NCBI GenBank assembly: GCA_002408445.1
Contig: DHSK01000019.1
Span: 22,545-37,695, forward strand
Reading direction: 5' to 3'
DNA: 15,151 nt
From: Syntrophomonas sp. UBA5288
GTDB lineage: Bacteria > Bacillota > Syntrophomonadia > Syntrophomonadales > Syntrophomonadaceae
A model generated the notes under the pieces. That model searched no databases. It saw only the letters and a list, made by a program, of their open reading frames with translations, and was not told where the DNA came from. Position 1 is the stretch's first letter. Every line of letters begins with the position of its first letter. Positions 1 to 7,030 of the stretch are shown piece after piece. The translations under genes and the position numbers were made by a program.

Positions 1-49
1 AAATCTGTTAAACTATTTAGCGGCAACCAACACGAAAGAAGGGAAGTTA

Positions 50-1393
50 ATGGGGACAGAGCTGAGTAAGAAATACGGACTCTATACTGCGATCGCTATG
101 GTAGTGGGGATCGTAGTTGGCAGCGGCGTTTTCTTTAAGGCTGAAAAAATTCTAACCGCAACCGGCGGAGATTTGCCACTTGGAATTTTGGCATGGGTGA
201 TCGGTGGTCTAATTATGATTGCTTGTGCTTACACCTTTTCGGTAATGGCTACAAGATATGAGCATGTTAACGGAATTGTTGATTATGCTGAAGCAGCCAT
301 GGGTAAGAAGTATGGATACTATGTCGGATGGTTTATGGCTATGATTTATTATCCTACCATAACATCTGTTCTGGCATGGGTATCGGCCCGTTATACTGCG
401 GTATTATTTGGTTGGGATATTACCGGCGGAGAATGTATGACCATTGCCGGGTTCTTTTTGGTGGCCGGCTATGCGCTAAACGCGTTATCCCCGGTTTTAG
501 CAGGTAAATTCCAGGTTACAACTACCGTAATCAAACTTGTACCACTGCTGATAATGGCAGTAGCAGGTACTGTTGCAGGACTTAACAACGGTATGATAGT
601 ACAGAATTTTACTACGGTTGTTACCGAGGTAAACTCTGCCACTGCATTATTCACCGCCGTAGTTGCTGCCTCCTTTGCCTATGAAGGTTGGATTATTGCC
701 ACCAGTATCAATGCTGAGCTTAAAGACTCCAAAAGAAATCTTCCCATTGCCTTAGTCGCCGGCACCTTTACGGTAATGCTGGTTTATATTATGTATTACG
801 TCGGCCTGGCCGGTGCCGTTACTAATCAAACACTAATGGCCGGAGGCGAAGCAGGCGCTAAACTTGCTTTTGAGACCATATTTTCAGGTATCGGAGGAAC
901 ATTGCTCTTTGTCTTTGTTATAATTTCCTGTTTGGGGACGTTAAATGGCCTGATGCTGGGTTGTACCAGAGGGATTTATTCCATCGCTGCAAGAAATCAA
1001 GGACCTAACCCCAGGTTGTTCAAACAGGTTGACAATTTTACCAATATGCCTACCAATTCGGCTATCTTTGGCCTGTTGCTATGTGCTATCTGGCTGCTGT
1101 TCTTCTATGGCGCCAACCTTGGCCAACACTGGTTTGGTTTTTTCTGTTTTGATTCCTCAGAACTTCCTATTGTAACTATCTATGCATTATACATTCCCAT
1201 TTTTATTATGGTAATGAAAAAAGAAAAAGACCTGCCGGCCTTCAAACGATATATTATGCCGACACTGGCAGTTATCGGCAGCGCTTTTATGATGATAGCC
1301 GCTTGCTTTGCGCATCGCATCGCAGTTGTGGCATATCTAATCGTTTTCGCGGTTATAATGGCGTTAGGCGCTCTCTACTCCAAAGGAAAATAA
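50..1393 (+). CDS. APC-superfamily amino acid permease
   Basis: A 447-residue, very hydrophobic protein with about 12 predicted membrane helices and short polar loops, the normal size and layout of the amino acid-polyamine-organocation (APC) transporters. The first helix carries the family's substrate-binding glycine motif (GIVVGSGVFF, residues about 20-29), close to the GxGIF signature that contacts the amino acid backbone. The tail is short and ends in a basic SKGK. It would sit in the cytoplasmic membrane and import or exchange an amino acid; the substrate cannot be read from the sequence. The start at ATG 50 follows a purine-rich GAAGGGAAG. The 49 bases upstream are too short to show a promoter or the previous gene. 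The gene ends inside a terminator stem shared with the convergent pair downstream, so it is the end of its transcription unit. The family is clear; subfamily (serine/threonine exchanger-like or other) is open. Confidence 0.88.
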   Translation: MGTELSKKYGLYTAIAMVVGIVVGSGVFFKAEKILTATGGDLPLGILAWVIGGLIMIACAYTFSVMATRYEHVNGIVDYAEAAMGKKYGYYVGWFMAMIYYPTITSVLAWVSARYTAVLFGWDITGGECMTIAGFFLVAGYALNALSPVLAGKFQVTTTVIKLVPLLIMAVAGTVAGLNNGMIVQNFTTVVTEVNSATALFTAVVAASFAYEGWIIATSINAELKDSKRNLPIALVAGTFTVMLVYIMYYVGLAGAVTNQTLMAGGEAGAKLAFETIFSGIGGTLLFVFVIISCLGTLNGLMLGCTRGIYSIAARNQGPNPRLFKQVDNFTNMPTNSAIFGLLLCAIWLLFFYGANLGQHWFGFFCFDSSELPIVTIYALYIPIFIMVMKKEKDLPAFKRYIMPTLAVIGSAFMMIAACFAHRIAVVAYLIVFAVIMALGALYSKGK

Positions 1394-1429
1394 AGCCAAC
1401 AAAGGGACGTTCTTTTTGTTGGCTTTATT
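1389..1429. terminator. Bidirectional terminator between convergent genes
   Basis: A 15-bp perfect stem, AATAAAGCCAACAAA (1389-1403) against TTTGTTGGCTTTATT (1415-1429), with an 11-nt loop. Both arms are flanked by A or T runs, so it can work in either direction. The permease stop (1391-1393) and the stop of the minus-strand gene (1428-1430) both lie in or at the edge of the stem. Confidence 0.85.
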
Positions 1430-1901
1430 AGCTTGTCCTGCCGGAGGCAGCGGGGATGGGTAGGTGAGCATGCCATCGATACCAGAGTGCACAGACCAGG
1501 ATGGCCAGAAGAAATCTGCCCACTAAAAGCGGAAGCCAATTGGCCCCGATGGCGGCGAAAAGAAGCGTATCTTCGAACAGAGAATGGCAGATAACGAGAA
1601 ACAGGTTAATGAGATAAATATCCTCCATGGTCAGCTTTCCCTCTCGCGCACTGTTGATAATAATCCCGGCACCGTAACTTATACCGAAAAACAAACCGGC
1701 CATCAAGGGAAGATTTCCCTCCGGGTCTAACCCGATAAAGCGCGTCAGCGGATTAACGAGGGAAGTTAAATGTTCCAGCAGATTGAGGTCCTTAAATATT
1801 TCAATTAAAAGCATGAGTGGAATAATGATTATCGCCATTCGCAAAACATTATTCAGTGATCCCCAACAGGCTTCTTGTAGAATAGCCACAACAGACACCA
1901 T
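1428..1901 (-). CDS. Nucleoside-recognition (Gate) domain membrane protein, downstream partner
   Basis: A 157-residue protein with about four hydrophobic helices, resembling single-domain nucleoside-recognition (Gate) proteins such as YjiG/YjiH and the SpmA/SpmB family. Typical features are the glycine-rich helix pair with GLFFGISYGAGI (about residues 69-80) followed by a polar turn and a helix containing CHSLFEDT (about residues 105-112). Gate domains occur in nucleoside transporters, FeoB and spore maturation proteins; here the cargo is unknown. It lies 10 nt after the stop of its partner and has its own AGGAGG (1911-1906) four bases before the start. The two proteins probably act as halves of one membrane complex, which is inferred from adjacency and size. 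The C-terminus overlaps the terminator stem shared with the permease. Confidence 0.75.
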   Translation of the reverse strand: MVSVVAILQEACWGSLNNVLRMAIIIIPLMLLIEIFKDLNLLEHLTSLVNPLTRFIGLDPEGNLPLMAGLFFGISYGAGIIINSAREGKLTMEDIYLINLFLVICHSLFEDTLLFAAIGANWLPLLVGRFLLAILVCALWYRWHAHLPIPAASGRTS

Positions 1902-1911
1902 CTTTCCTCCT

Positions 1912-2331
1912 CTACATCAACCAATTAACCAGCAGCCCGCTTGTAACCGATAATACCAGCCGGACCAGCAACAATCCCTTTACCTTAACACCGGTCTTTT
2001 TATTTACGGCCAGTTCCATGGGCAGACTGTGTGCCATCAAAAGCATGGCAGCCATGATACTGATTTGTTTGGCAGTCAAGCCCAGCGGCAAAAGGGCCCC
2101 GATCGCAGCATAAATATTAAGGAAATATCCCATTACCAGTGGCAGGGCAGCTTCGCCGGGGAGTCCCACCAAATGCATTAGTCCGGCCATATGTCTGGAG
2201 ATGAAGGGAAGAACCGGGGTATATTTTAAAAAAGTAACGGCAAAGAATACCGGTACTACGATCTTGCTTAAATCCCATGTGATAAGCAGGCCGTTTTTTA
2301 AACCGCGAATTATAGTATCTTTTGTTATCAT
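1912..2331 (-). CDS. Nucleoside-recognition (Gate) domain membrane protein, upstream partner
   Basis: A 139-residue membrane protein with about four helices. It has the GLPGEAALPLVMG segment typical of Gate domains, followed by a helix ending in AHSLPMELAV, which matches in position the HSLFEDT segment of its partner. The frame is open upstream to 2418, but I chose the ATG at 2331: a GGGAG on the minus strand (2342-2338) sits six bases before it, the upstream extension is polar and unlike the family, and the next ATG (2334) leaves only three bases of spacing. It is the first gene of a two-gene operon with the 157-residue protein. Both are single Gate domains, in the style of yjiG/yjiH or spmA/spmB. 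There is no sporulation context here, so I give no gene name. Substrate unknown. Confidence 0.72.
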   Translation of the reverse strand: MITKDTIIRGLKNGLLITWDLSKIVVPVFFAVTFLKYTPVLPFISRHMAGLMHLVGLPGEAALPLVMGYFLNIYAAIGALLPLGLTAKQISIMAAMLLMAHSLPMELAVNKKTGVKVKGLLLVRLVLSVTSGLLVNWLM

Positions 2332-2568
2332 CATTTGCTCCCAACCATTAGGGTGACACCGGCTTGATTTTATTTTAATAGCAGCTCCGTAATAGAAATC
2401 AGGTTTATTACACAACATATATTTATAGTCTAAAATACCTAGGCAAATTTTTGGCTAATTTTCAGGTTAAATTAAATTAACAGTGCTAAACTAATCTCGT
2501 CAGGAACGCCAATAACATAATCCTTGTTATAGCGGATTACTTCAGGCACAAAAAGGAGACTAGCTAAT

Positions 2569-3018
2569 ATGAAATTTACTAGAAAAAATGGAACGGAAAA
2601 ATCAAAAAAAACTGCCGGTTCGGTCGCTCCCTATGTTGCCGGCTCAATTGCAGCTGTTATGGCAATTGCGTTATTAATTATCAATATTATATTGTTTAAA
2701 AATAATGTTAATCAATATGTGGCTCAGGGATACCCTGCTGCTGATGTTATCAAACAATTAATACCATCATTTTTGCTGCCCGGAATATTTGAACCCATCG
2801 CACTTTATGGGGGCATCGCCTTTGCTTTATTTTATATTGGATCACTTAATGTAAAATTGTCAAAATGTTTAACCCTGTTAACCCAAACGGAGTCCGGCAA
2901 TCATGATGCGGCCGGGCCCAACCTTAATAAAGAAAATATAAAAGATTCAGCCCCTGCGCAAAACCAGCAACAAGACCTAATCCAGGAAAATACTGAAACT
3001 ATAGACGATAGCAAATAA
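2569..3018 (+). CDS. Hypothetical two-helix membrane protein
   Basis: I do not recognise a family for this 149-residue protein. It has a lysine-rich N-terminus (residues 1-15), a membrane helix at about 19-43, a short loop containing NQYVAQGYPAADVI, a second helix at about 72-93, and a polar, Asn/Gln/Glu-rich tail (94-149) that is probably disordered. The positive-inside rule suggests that both ends are cytoplasmic. Translation is supported by AAGGAG at 2553-2558, ten bases before the ATG, and the gene ends ahead of a strong hairpin. It stands alone between a divergent Gate-protein operon and a convergent helicase. Membrane segments surrounding a loop that ends in proline-containing turns (IPSFLLPGIFEP) could suggest an assembly or regulatory subunit, but no function should be assigned. 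Confidence 0.7.
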   Translation: MKFTRKNGTEKSKKTAGSVAPYVAGSIAAVMAIALLIINIILFKNNVNQYVAQGYPAADVIKQLIPSFLLPGIFEPIALYGGIAFALFYIGSLNVKLSKCLTLLTQTESGNHDAAGPNLNKENIKDSAPAQNQQQDLIQENTETIDDSK

Positions 3019-3041
3019 ACCTAACCGTAATTGGCAAGTAT

Positions 3042-3075
3042 TAGGCAAACAGAAAGAAGCCTTTCTGTTTGCCTA
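3042..3075. terminator. Stem-loop between convergent genes
   Basis: A perfect 15-bp stem, TAGGCAAACAGAAAG (3042-3056) against its complement (3061-3075), with a 4-nt loop. It lies between the stop of the hypothetical membrane protein and the stop of the helicase gene (3077) and can serve both. There is no long T run on either side, so termination by the hairpin alone may be incomplete. Confidence 0.75.
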
Positions 3076-3076
3076 C

Positions 3077-4534
3077 TTATCTGCCCAATATACGCTGTAA
3101 GATACGCTTGAAAAATGGTTTTTTGGTTGTTGCTGCCTGGCCCGATACGATAGCTGTTTTTGATGGGGCAGGAGAACTCGTTTCTGCCGAACGGGCAGGT
3201 ACCGGTTTATTGATAGAGTTTAATGGTTTGGACTGCTCCACCGAAGGAGGTAGTTTATTAACTCCTTTTCCGGTTTTACGATCATGCCCGTAATTTTTAT
3301 GAGGGCGTTTCTTTTGATTTCTTTTGAAATTCGATTCCGAAGGAGCGGCCGGAACCTCCTTCTGTGCATTAGCCTGTATCCATTTCTGGGCCTCAGCCCT
3401 ATTTTCATTCAAATCGGCCTCTGCGGGTAATTCCACTTCAGGAATCATGGCTCCGATATGCTCTTCTATCTCGTAAAGGGTCATGATGTCTTCACCGGTA
3501 ACGAACGATATAGCCCGCCCCCCGTTCCCGGCTCGGCCGGTGCGCCCAATTCTATGCACATAGCTGTCTTTCTCAAAAGGGACATCATAATTGATTACCA
3601 GTGACAAATTGTCGATGTGAATGCCGCGCGCGGCGACATCTGTGGCGGCCAGCAAATGAAACTCACCCTGCTTGAAGCGTTGTATGGTCCGCATACGTTT
3701 ATTTTGGGGAATATCTCCGTGCAAAGCCTGACAGGCATAACCCTTCCGGGACAAAAATCGCTGAACTTTATCGACCGTCATGCGAGTATTGCAGAAAATC
3801 AAACAGCTTTCCGGCCGTTCAATCAGCAGCAGGCGGTTCAACTGTTTGCGTTTTTCGTTTTCATCCATGCGGTAATAAAATTGATCTATAGTATCTACAG
3901 TCTTAGTCTGTGATTGTATCTCAATCGTTACCGGATTCTTCATATACTCCCGGCAGATCTTACGTACTTCAGCAGGTATAGTGGCTGAGCAAAGCAGCGT
4001 TACTCTCTCCCGGGGAAGAGTTTTGATGATCCTCTCTACCTGATCGATAAAGCCCATGTCCAGCATCCGGTCGGCTTCATCAATAACCAAAAAACGGATA
4101 TGCTTTGTTACCAGATTACCATGTTGAATGTGATCGTAGACCCGGCCAGGTGTTCCGGTAACAATGGAAATACCCCTATTAAGCTTATGAATTTCCGTTT
4201 CCATATTGTGCTGGCCGTATACAGCTGTTGTCCTATGCTGAAGATGTTTTGCCATCTGTTTAATGTCACTGTCAACCTGGACGGCCAGTTCCCGAGTTGG
4301 TGTTAGAATCAGACCCTGGGGGCCAGGCGCATGGGGATCATTTAATTGCAACATGGGAACACCAAAAACAGCAGTCTTGCCACTGCCCGTTTTTGACATA
4401 ACGATCAGATCTTCTCGATTTAGAATATGAGGAATTGCCCTCTGCTGCACTTCTGTTGGCAACTCAAAGCCCATCTCTTCCAGCGCGCGTAAAATCGGTT
4501 GCGAAATGCCCAAATTTTTAAAGTTGTTTGTCAT
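3077..4534 (-). CDS. DEAD-box ATP-dependent RNA helicase, DbpA/YxiN-like core
   Basis: A 485-residue RNA helicase. The two RecA-like domains are complete: Q motif glutamine at Q30, motif I SKTGSGKT (47-54), motif Ia PTRELA (79-84), TPGR (128-131), DEAD (152-155), SAT (183-185), motif IV IFCNT (246-250), ATDVAARG (297-304) and HRIGRTGR (327-334). Core wording (the opening NFKNLGIS, VNYDxP-like INYDVPFEKDSYVHR, and IEEHIG at about 357) is closest to B. subtilis DbpA/YxiN, which acts on 23S rRNA during large-subunit assembly. The C-terminus, from about residue 395, is not the YxiN RNA-binding domain. It is a low-complexity tail rich in Lys, Arg, Asn, Pro and Ser, ending in the basic KKPFFKRILQRILGR. 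The start is ATG 4534; the ribosome binding site (AAAGAAAG-like) is weak. The role as an RNA chaperone or ribosome assembly factor is inferred from the core. Confidence 0.93.
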   Translation of the reverse strand: MTNNFKNLGISQPILRALEEMGFELPTEVQQRAIPHILNREDLIVMSKTGSGKTAVFGVPMLQLNDPHAPGPQGLILTPTRELAVQVDSDIKQMAKHLQHRTTAVYGQHNMETEIHKLNRGISIVTGTPGRVYDHIQHGNLVTKHIRFLVIDEADRMLDMGFIDQVERIIKTLPRERVTLLCSATIPAEVRKICREYMKNPVTIEIQSQTKTVDTIDQFYYRMDENEKRKQLNRLLLIERPESCLIFCNTRMTVDKVQRFLSRKGYACQALHGDIPQNKRMRTIQRFKQGEFHLLAATDVAARGIHIDNLSLVINYDVPFEKDSYVHRIGRTGRAGNGGRAISFVTGEDIMTLYEIEEHIGAMIPEVELPAEADLNENRAEAQKWIQANAQKEVPAAPSESNFKRNQKKRPHKNYGHDRKTGKGVNKLPPSVEQSKPLNSINKPVPARSAETSSPAPSKTAIVSGQAATTKKPFFKRILQRILGR

Positions 4535-4797
4535 AATTATCTTTCTTTTCTTTCATTTATTGCTGCACCTATTAATAATACCATTTTTCCCGGCTTAGCG
4601 GCACATGCGGATCGTTTTTTTGGATGCAGTACTTTTTAATGACGTACGAACGGTGGCCATAGACACACCAGGAGACAAAAAGATTGGTCGGAACTGGTAG
4701 CCAAATAGTAATGGTTGTGAAATAGGATATTGGTCGTTCATATGGCTTATGCTAAAGACAATATATAAAAATAATTTAGACTTGAAGGAGAATTCAA
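4535..4797. other. Intergenic region upstream of upp and the helicase
   Basis: About 260 bases between divergent genes, or 325 up to the upp start. I see no RNA family I can name. It has the helicase leader on the minus strand, a 31-codon open stretch at 4605-4700 with no ribosome binding site, and an AT-rich stretch (4755-4780) just before the upp leader peptide that contains TATATA/TATAAA at 4762-4769 without a good -35 box at the right spacing. The upp promoter is probably here but cannot be placed with confidence. Confidence 0.5.
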
Positions 4798-4863
4798 ATG
4801 CTTGTCGAAAATTGTATAGTTTGCGTACTTAGAAATAAACCGGAGGAGGAGAAACCATCATGA
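4798..4863 (+). CDS. Possible 21-codon leader peptide coupled to upp
   Basis: ATG 4798 is preceded by AAGGAG (4785-4790) at the ideal spacing of seven bases. The frame encodes 21 residues, beginning MLVENCIVCVLRN and followed by an acidic PEEE stretch, and stops at TGA 4861-4863, which overlaps the upp start codon in ATGA. The upp ribosome binding site lies inside this frame. The arrangement is typical of translational coupling, so ribosomes finishing the leader could restart on upp. It is too short to judge by sequence similarity. The alternative is that the first AAGGAG is chance and only upp is translated. Confidence 0.42.
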   Translation: MLVENCIVCVLRNKPEEEKPS

Positions 4864-5498
4864 GTTCAGTAAATCTAATTAAACATCCTATGGCTGGAAA
4901 TTGCCTGAAAATTCTAAGAAGCAAAGACACTAAAACGGAAGAGTTTCGCCGCGCCATGGACAAACTAGGTCTGCTTTTGGCTATGGAAGCAACCTGTGAT
5001 CTGGAAACCGTCACAGATTCTGTAATCACACCACTAGAGGTAGAAGCACATTGTTCATTTGTCAATGACTGCAGAATTTTATTAATTCCTATATTAAGAG
5101 CAGGATTAGGATTTGTCGAAAGCTTTACCAGAATTTTATCCTCGGCCAAGGTTGCTCATATTGGAATTGCCCGTGATCACGATACACTTGAGGCCAAACC
5201 TTATCTTAATACCGTACCTGATGATCCGGACGAATTTGATCGGGTTTTAGTGCTCGATCCGATGCTGGCAACCGGCAACAGCAGCGTAAAGGCGCTTGAA
5301 ATGGTAATTAATAAAGGATATTCTCCCGATAAAATTACATTTTGCTGCGCCTTATCCACCAAGGTAGGAATTGATCAGCTTCAACAAAAATATCCTGCCC
5401 TCAAAATTGTCACGGCGGCAATTGACCCGCAACTAAACGATAAAGCCTATATAGTACCTGGTCTGGGCGATGCGGGAGATCGTTTAAACCTGTTGTAA
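4860..5498 (+). CDS. upp: Uracil phosphoribosyltransferase
   Basis: A 212-residue enzyme, the normal family length, that converts uracil and PRPP to UMP and diphosphate in pyrimidine salvage. Hallmarks are EATCDLET (43-50), IPILRAGLG (76-84), the PRPP-binding loop VLVLDPMLATGNS (129-141) and the uracil-binding YIVPGLGDAGDR (197-208). The PRPP loop has Asn140 where most relatives have a second glycine (ATGGS), and the flexible loop reads ARDHDTLEAKPY, so this is a somewhat divergent member. It should be active, because the catalytic acidic residue and both binding loops are intact. A GGAGGAGG precedes the start by about nine bases, inside an overlapping leader ORF. upp often follows glyA or rpiB in Firmicutes; here it stands apart from both. 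It is followed by a very short possible ORF and a terminator. Confidence 0.95.
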   Translation: MSSVNLIKHPMAGNCLKILRSKDTKTEEFRRAMDKLGLLLAMEATCDLETVTDSVITPLEVEAHCSFVNDCRILLIPILRAGLGFVESFTRILSSAKVAHIGIARDHDTLEAKPYLNTVPDDPDEFDRVLVLDPMLATGNSSVKALEMVINKGYSPDKITFCCALSTKVGIDQLQQKYPALKIVTAAIDPQLNDKAYIVPGLGDAGDRLNLL

Positions 5499-5562
5499 AA
5501 GGTTTAAGATATAAGGTTTTAGGAGGAATTTGTTTGTCCAAGAGGGAAATCGGGGTGGAATA

Positions 5563-5643
5563 ATGGGACTGGCCACCATAGTGGCCATATTATTGAGCCT
5601 GTGTTTTACGTTACTGGAACGTCTGGGCTGGACCAACGAATAA
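5563..5643 (+). CDS. Possible 26-residue single-helix membrane peptide
   Basis: After upp comes AGGAGG (5521-5526), then a nine-codon frame from TTG 5534 that stops at TAA 5561-5563, overlapping the ATG at 5563. That ATG opens 26 codons with one hydrophobic helix (MGLATIVAILLSLCFTLL) and a short ERLGWTNE end. An alternative start, TTG 5530, would give 37 residues in the same frame as the helix, but its spacing from AGGAGG is only three bases. The unit ends before a strong terminator, so it is transcribed with upp if upp reads through. It may be a real small membrane protein, or a shortened remnant of a longer gene; I cannot decide. Confidence 0.33.
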   Translation: MGLATIVAILLSLCFTLLERLGWTNE

Positions 5644-5670
5644 TTTCTATCCCCAATTGAATTCATTTAT

Positions 5671-5708
5671 AAAATAGCCTTTCCTGCTCAAGTGAAAGGC
5701 TATTTTTT
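5671..5708 (+). terminator. Rho-independent terminator after the upp unit
   Basis: The stem AAAATAGCCTTTC (5671-5683) pairs with GAAAGGCTATTTT (5694-5706) around a 10-nt loop and runs into TTTTTT (5703-5708). This is a textbook intrinsic terminator; the A run on the left arm also allows function in the other direction. Confidence 0.9.
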
Positions 5709-5832
5709 ACAATAAAATAAATTCTAGTTTACGTCTTCGGAGTAAATAAACCTAAATGTAATTAATATAATAATAAAGTGGCATATTGTTATAAGGTAAT
5801 AAAATTATCAACTTAAGAAATTTATTTTACTA

Positions 5833-5838
5833 TATAAT
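5833..5838 (+). promoter_or_regulatory. Likely -10 box for sppA
   Basis: A perfect TATAAT at 5833-5838, 36 bases upstream of the sppA start and after the upp terminator. The -35 region (around 5811-5816, ACTTAA) is poor, so the promoter may be weak or need an activator. Placement rests on the -10 match only. Confidence 0.4.
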
Positions 5839-5874
5839 CTATTTAAAGGTTTCGATGAGAGGAGTTATTGAGCT

Positions 5875-6870
5875 ATGAATAGTAAACGATGGTGGGCCCT
5901 GGCGGTATTTTTGGTTTTACTGGTAGTATGGGCGATTAGTTCCACCAAATTGGAAAGCGAAAAAGCACAAGGGAACTCCACCCTTCTGGGTTATATCAAT
6001 GGAACAGATACTTTGGCCAATGCTACTGAAGTTTATCGTGAGGGAAGCGGCCAGGCCCTTGCCCTGCTAAAGCTCGAAGGAGTAATAATGGAAAACAGTA
6101 CGGATAATCCGACTTTAAGCAGCGGCTATAATCATCAGGTATTTCTCAAACAATTGGAGAATGCTTTTTCCCGTCACGATATTAAAGGAATTGTTCTGCA
6201 GGTTAATTCCCCCGGCGGCGGAGTATACGAAAGTGACGAGATTTACAACCGTATTATGGAATTGAAGGCCAAATACAAAAAACCGCTGGTGGTATATATG
6301 AGCCAGGAAGCTGCTTCCGGTGGATATTATGTATCCATGGCCGCTGACAAGATATACGCCAATCGCAATACCTTGACCGGTTCCATCGGAGTTATCATAA
6401 GAACCTATAATTACCAGGAATTAGCTGATAAAATAGGTGTAAAAGATGTAACTTTTAAAAGCGGTGAGCAAAAAGACCTGTTGAATCCTATGCGTCCTGT
6501 AAATGAACAGGAAAAAGCCATTATGCAAAGTCTGGTAAATGAAAGTTACGGTTATTTTGTAGATATAGTCGCCAAGGGCAGGAATATGGATCGGAACCAG
6601 GTCTTGCAATTGGCCGACGGAAGAATTTATTCCGGAACCCAGGCCAAAAATTTAGGATTGGTGGATTATGTAGGCAATTTGGATCAGGCTATCCAAGGTG
6701 CCGCTGATCTGACTAATACCAATAATCCAAAAATCTTGCTTTTCAAGAATCCGGGACCTAATTTTTGGAGCTGGTTTAAATCCATGCGTGCACCCGCCTT
6801 CGATCTGCTGGGATTAAAGCAGCAAATGGAGCAGGAACTCGGTCCCATGCTTATGTATATTGCTAATTAA
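5875..6870 (+). CDS. sppA: Signal peptide peptidase SppA, short (36K) type
   Basis: A 331-residue membrane serine protease that degrades remnant signal peptides and other membrane peptides. One N-terminal membrane helix (about 6-22) anchors a single S49 peptidase domain, the half-size form typical of Gram-positive bacteria rather than the double-domain E. coli form. NSPGGGVYESDEI (about 110-122) forms the oxyanion region. The nucleophile is Ser148 in EAASGGYY, and the general base is Lys200 in KSGEQKD. The 52-residue Ser-Lys spacing is the same as in B. subtilis SppA (Ser147/Lys199), and GRIYSG and LGLVDYVG follow as expected. GAGGAG precedes the ATG. The gene stands directly upstream of an RDD gene, as in the B. 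subtilis sppA-yteJ pair, although a repeat element now lies in the gap. Confidence 0.94.
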   Translation: MNSKRWWALAVFLVLLVVWAISSTKLESEKAQGNSTLLGYINGTDTLANATEVYREGSGQALALLKLEGVIMENSTDNPTLSSGYNHQVFLKQLENAFSRHDIKGIVLQVNSPGGGVYESDEIYNRIMELKAKYKKPLVVYMSQEAASGGYYVSMAADKIYANRNTLTGSIGVIIRTYNYQELADKIGVKDVTFKSGEQKDLLNPMRPVNEQEKAIMQSLVNESYGYFVDIVAKGRNMDRNQVLQLADGRIYSGTQAKNLGLVDYVGNLDQAIQGAADLTNTNNPKILLFKNPGPNFWSWFKSMRAPAFDLLGLKQQMEQELGPMLMYIAN

Positions 6871-6909
6871 CCGTCTCTAACCGGAGGACACAACCAGCAA
6901 TGAAAATGC

Positions 6910-6989
6910 GTCATCCTGAGTGTTAACGGAGCATCTTTCCCTTGTTAATCGTCAATAGCGGCAAGATTCTTCACTATGTTCAGAATGAC
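6910..6989. repeat. Dispersed palindromic repeat with GTCATCCTGAG-type ends
   Basis: An 80-bp element between sppA and the RDD gene, bounded by GTCATCCTGAG (6910-6920) and CAGAATGAC (6981-6989), which reads GTCATTCTG on the other strand. The right end also carries the GAAGAATCTTGCCGC stretch usual for this class of repeat (minus strand). It has an inner inverted repeat, GTTAAC (6922-6927) with GTTAA (6944-6948). Similar GTCAT(T/C)CTGA elements are scattered in many bacterial genomes as non-coding, MITE-like repeats. The right edge of this window holds the beginning of a second copy. Confidence 0.7.
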
Positions 6990-7030
6990 AACAACAGTAT
7001 TTTCTATTAAACCTTTAGGAGGCTTATATC

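Noticed and set aside
4605..4700. A 31-codon open stretch beginning MRIVFLDAVLF upstream of upp
   Set aside because: It looks faintly like the start of a dehydrogenase-type protein but has no Shine-Dalgarno and ends after 31 codons. Treated as chance or a remnant too short to name.
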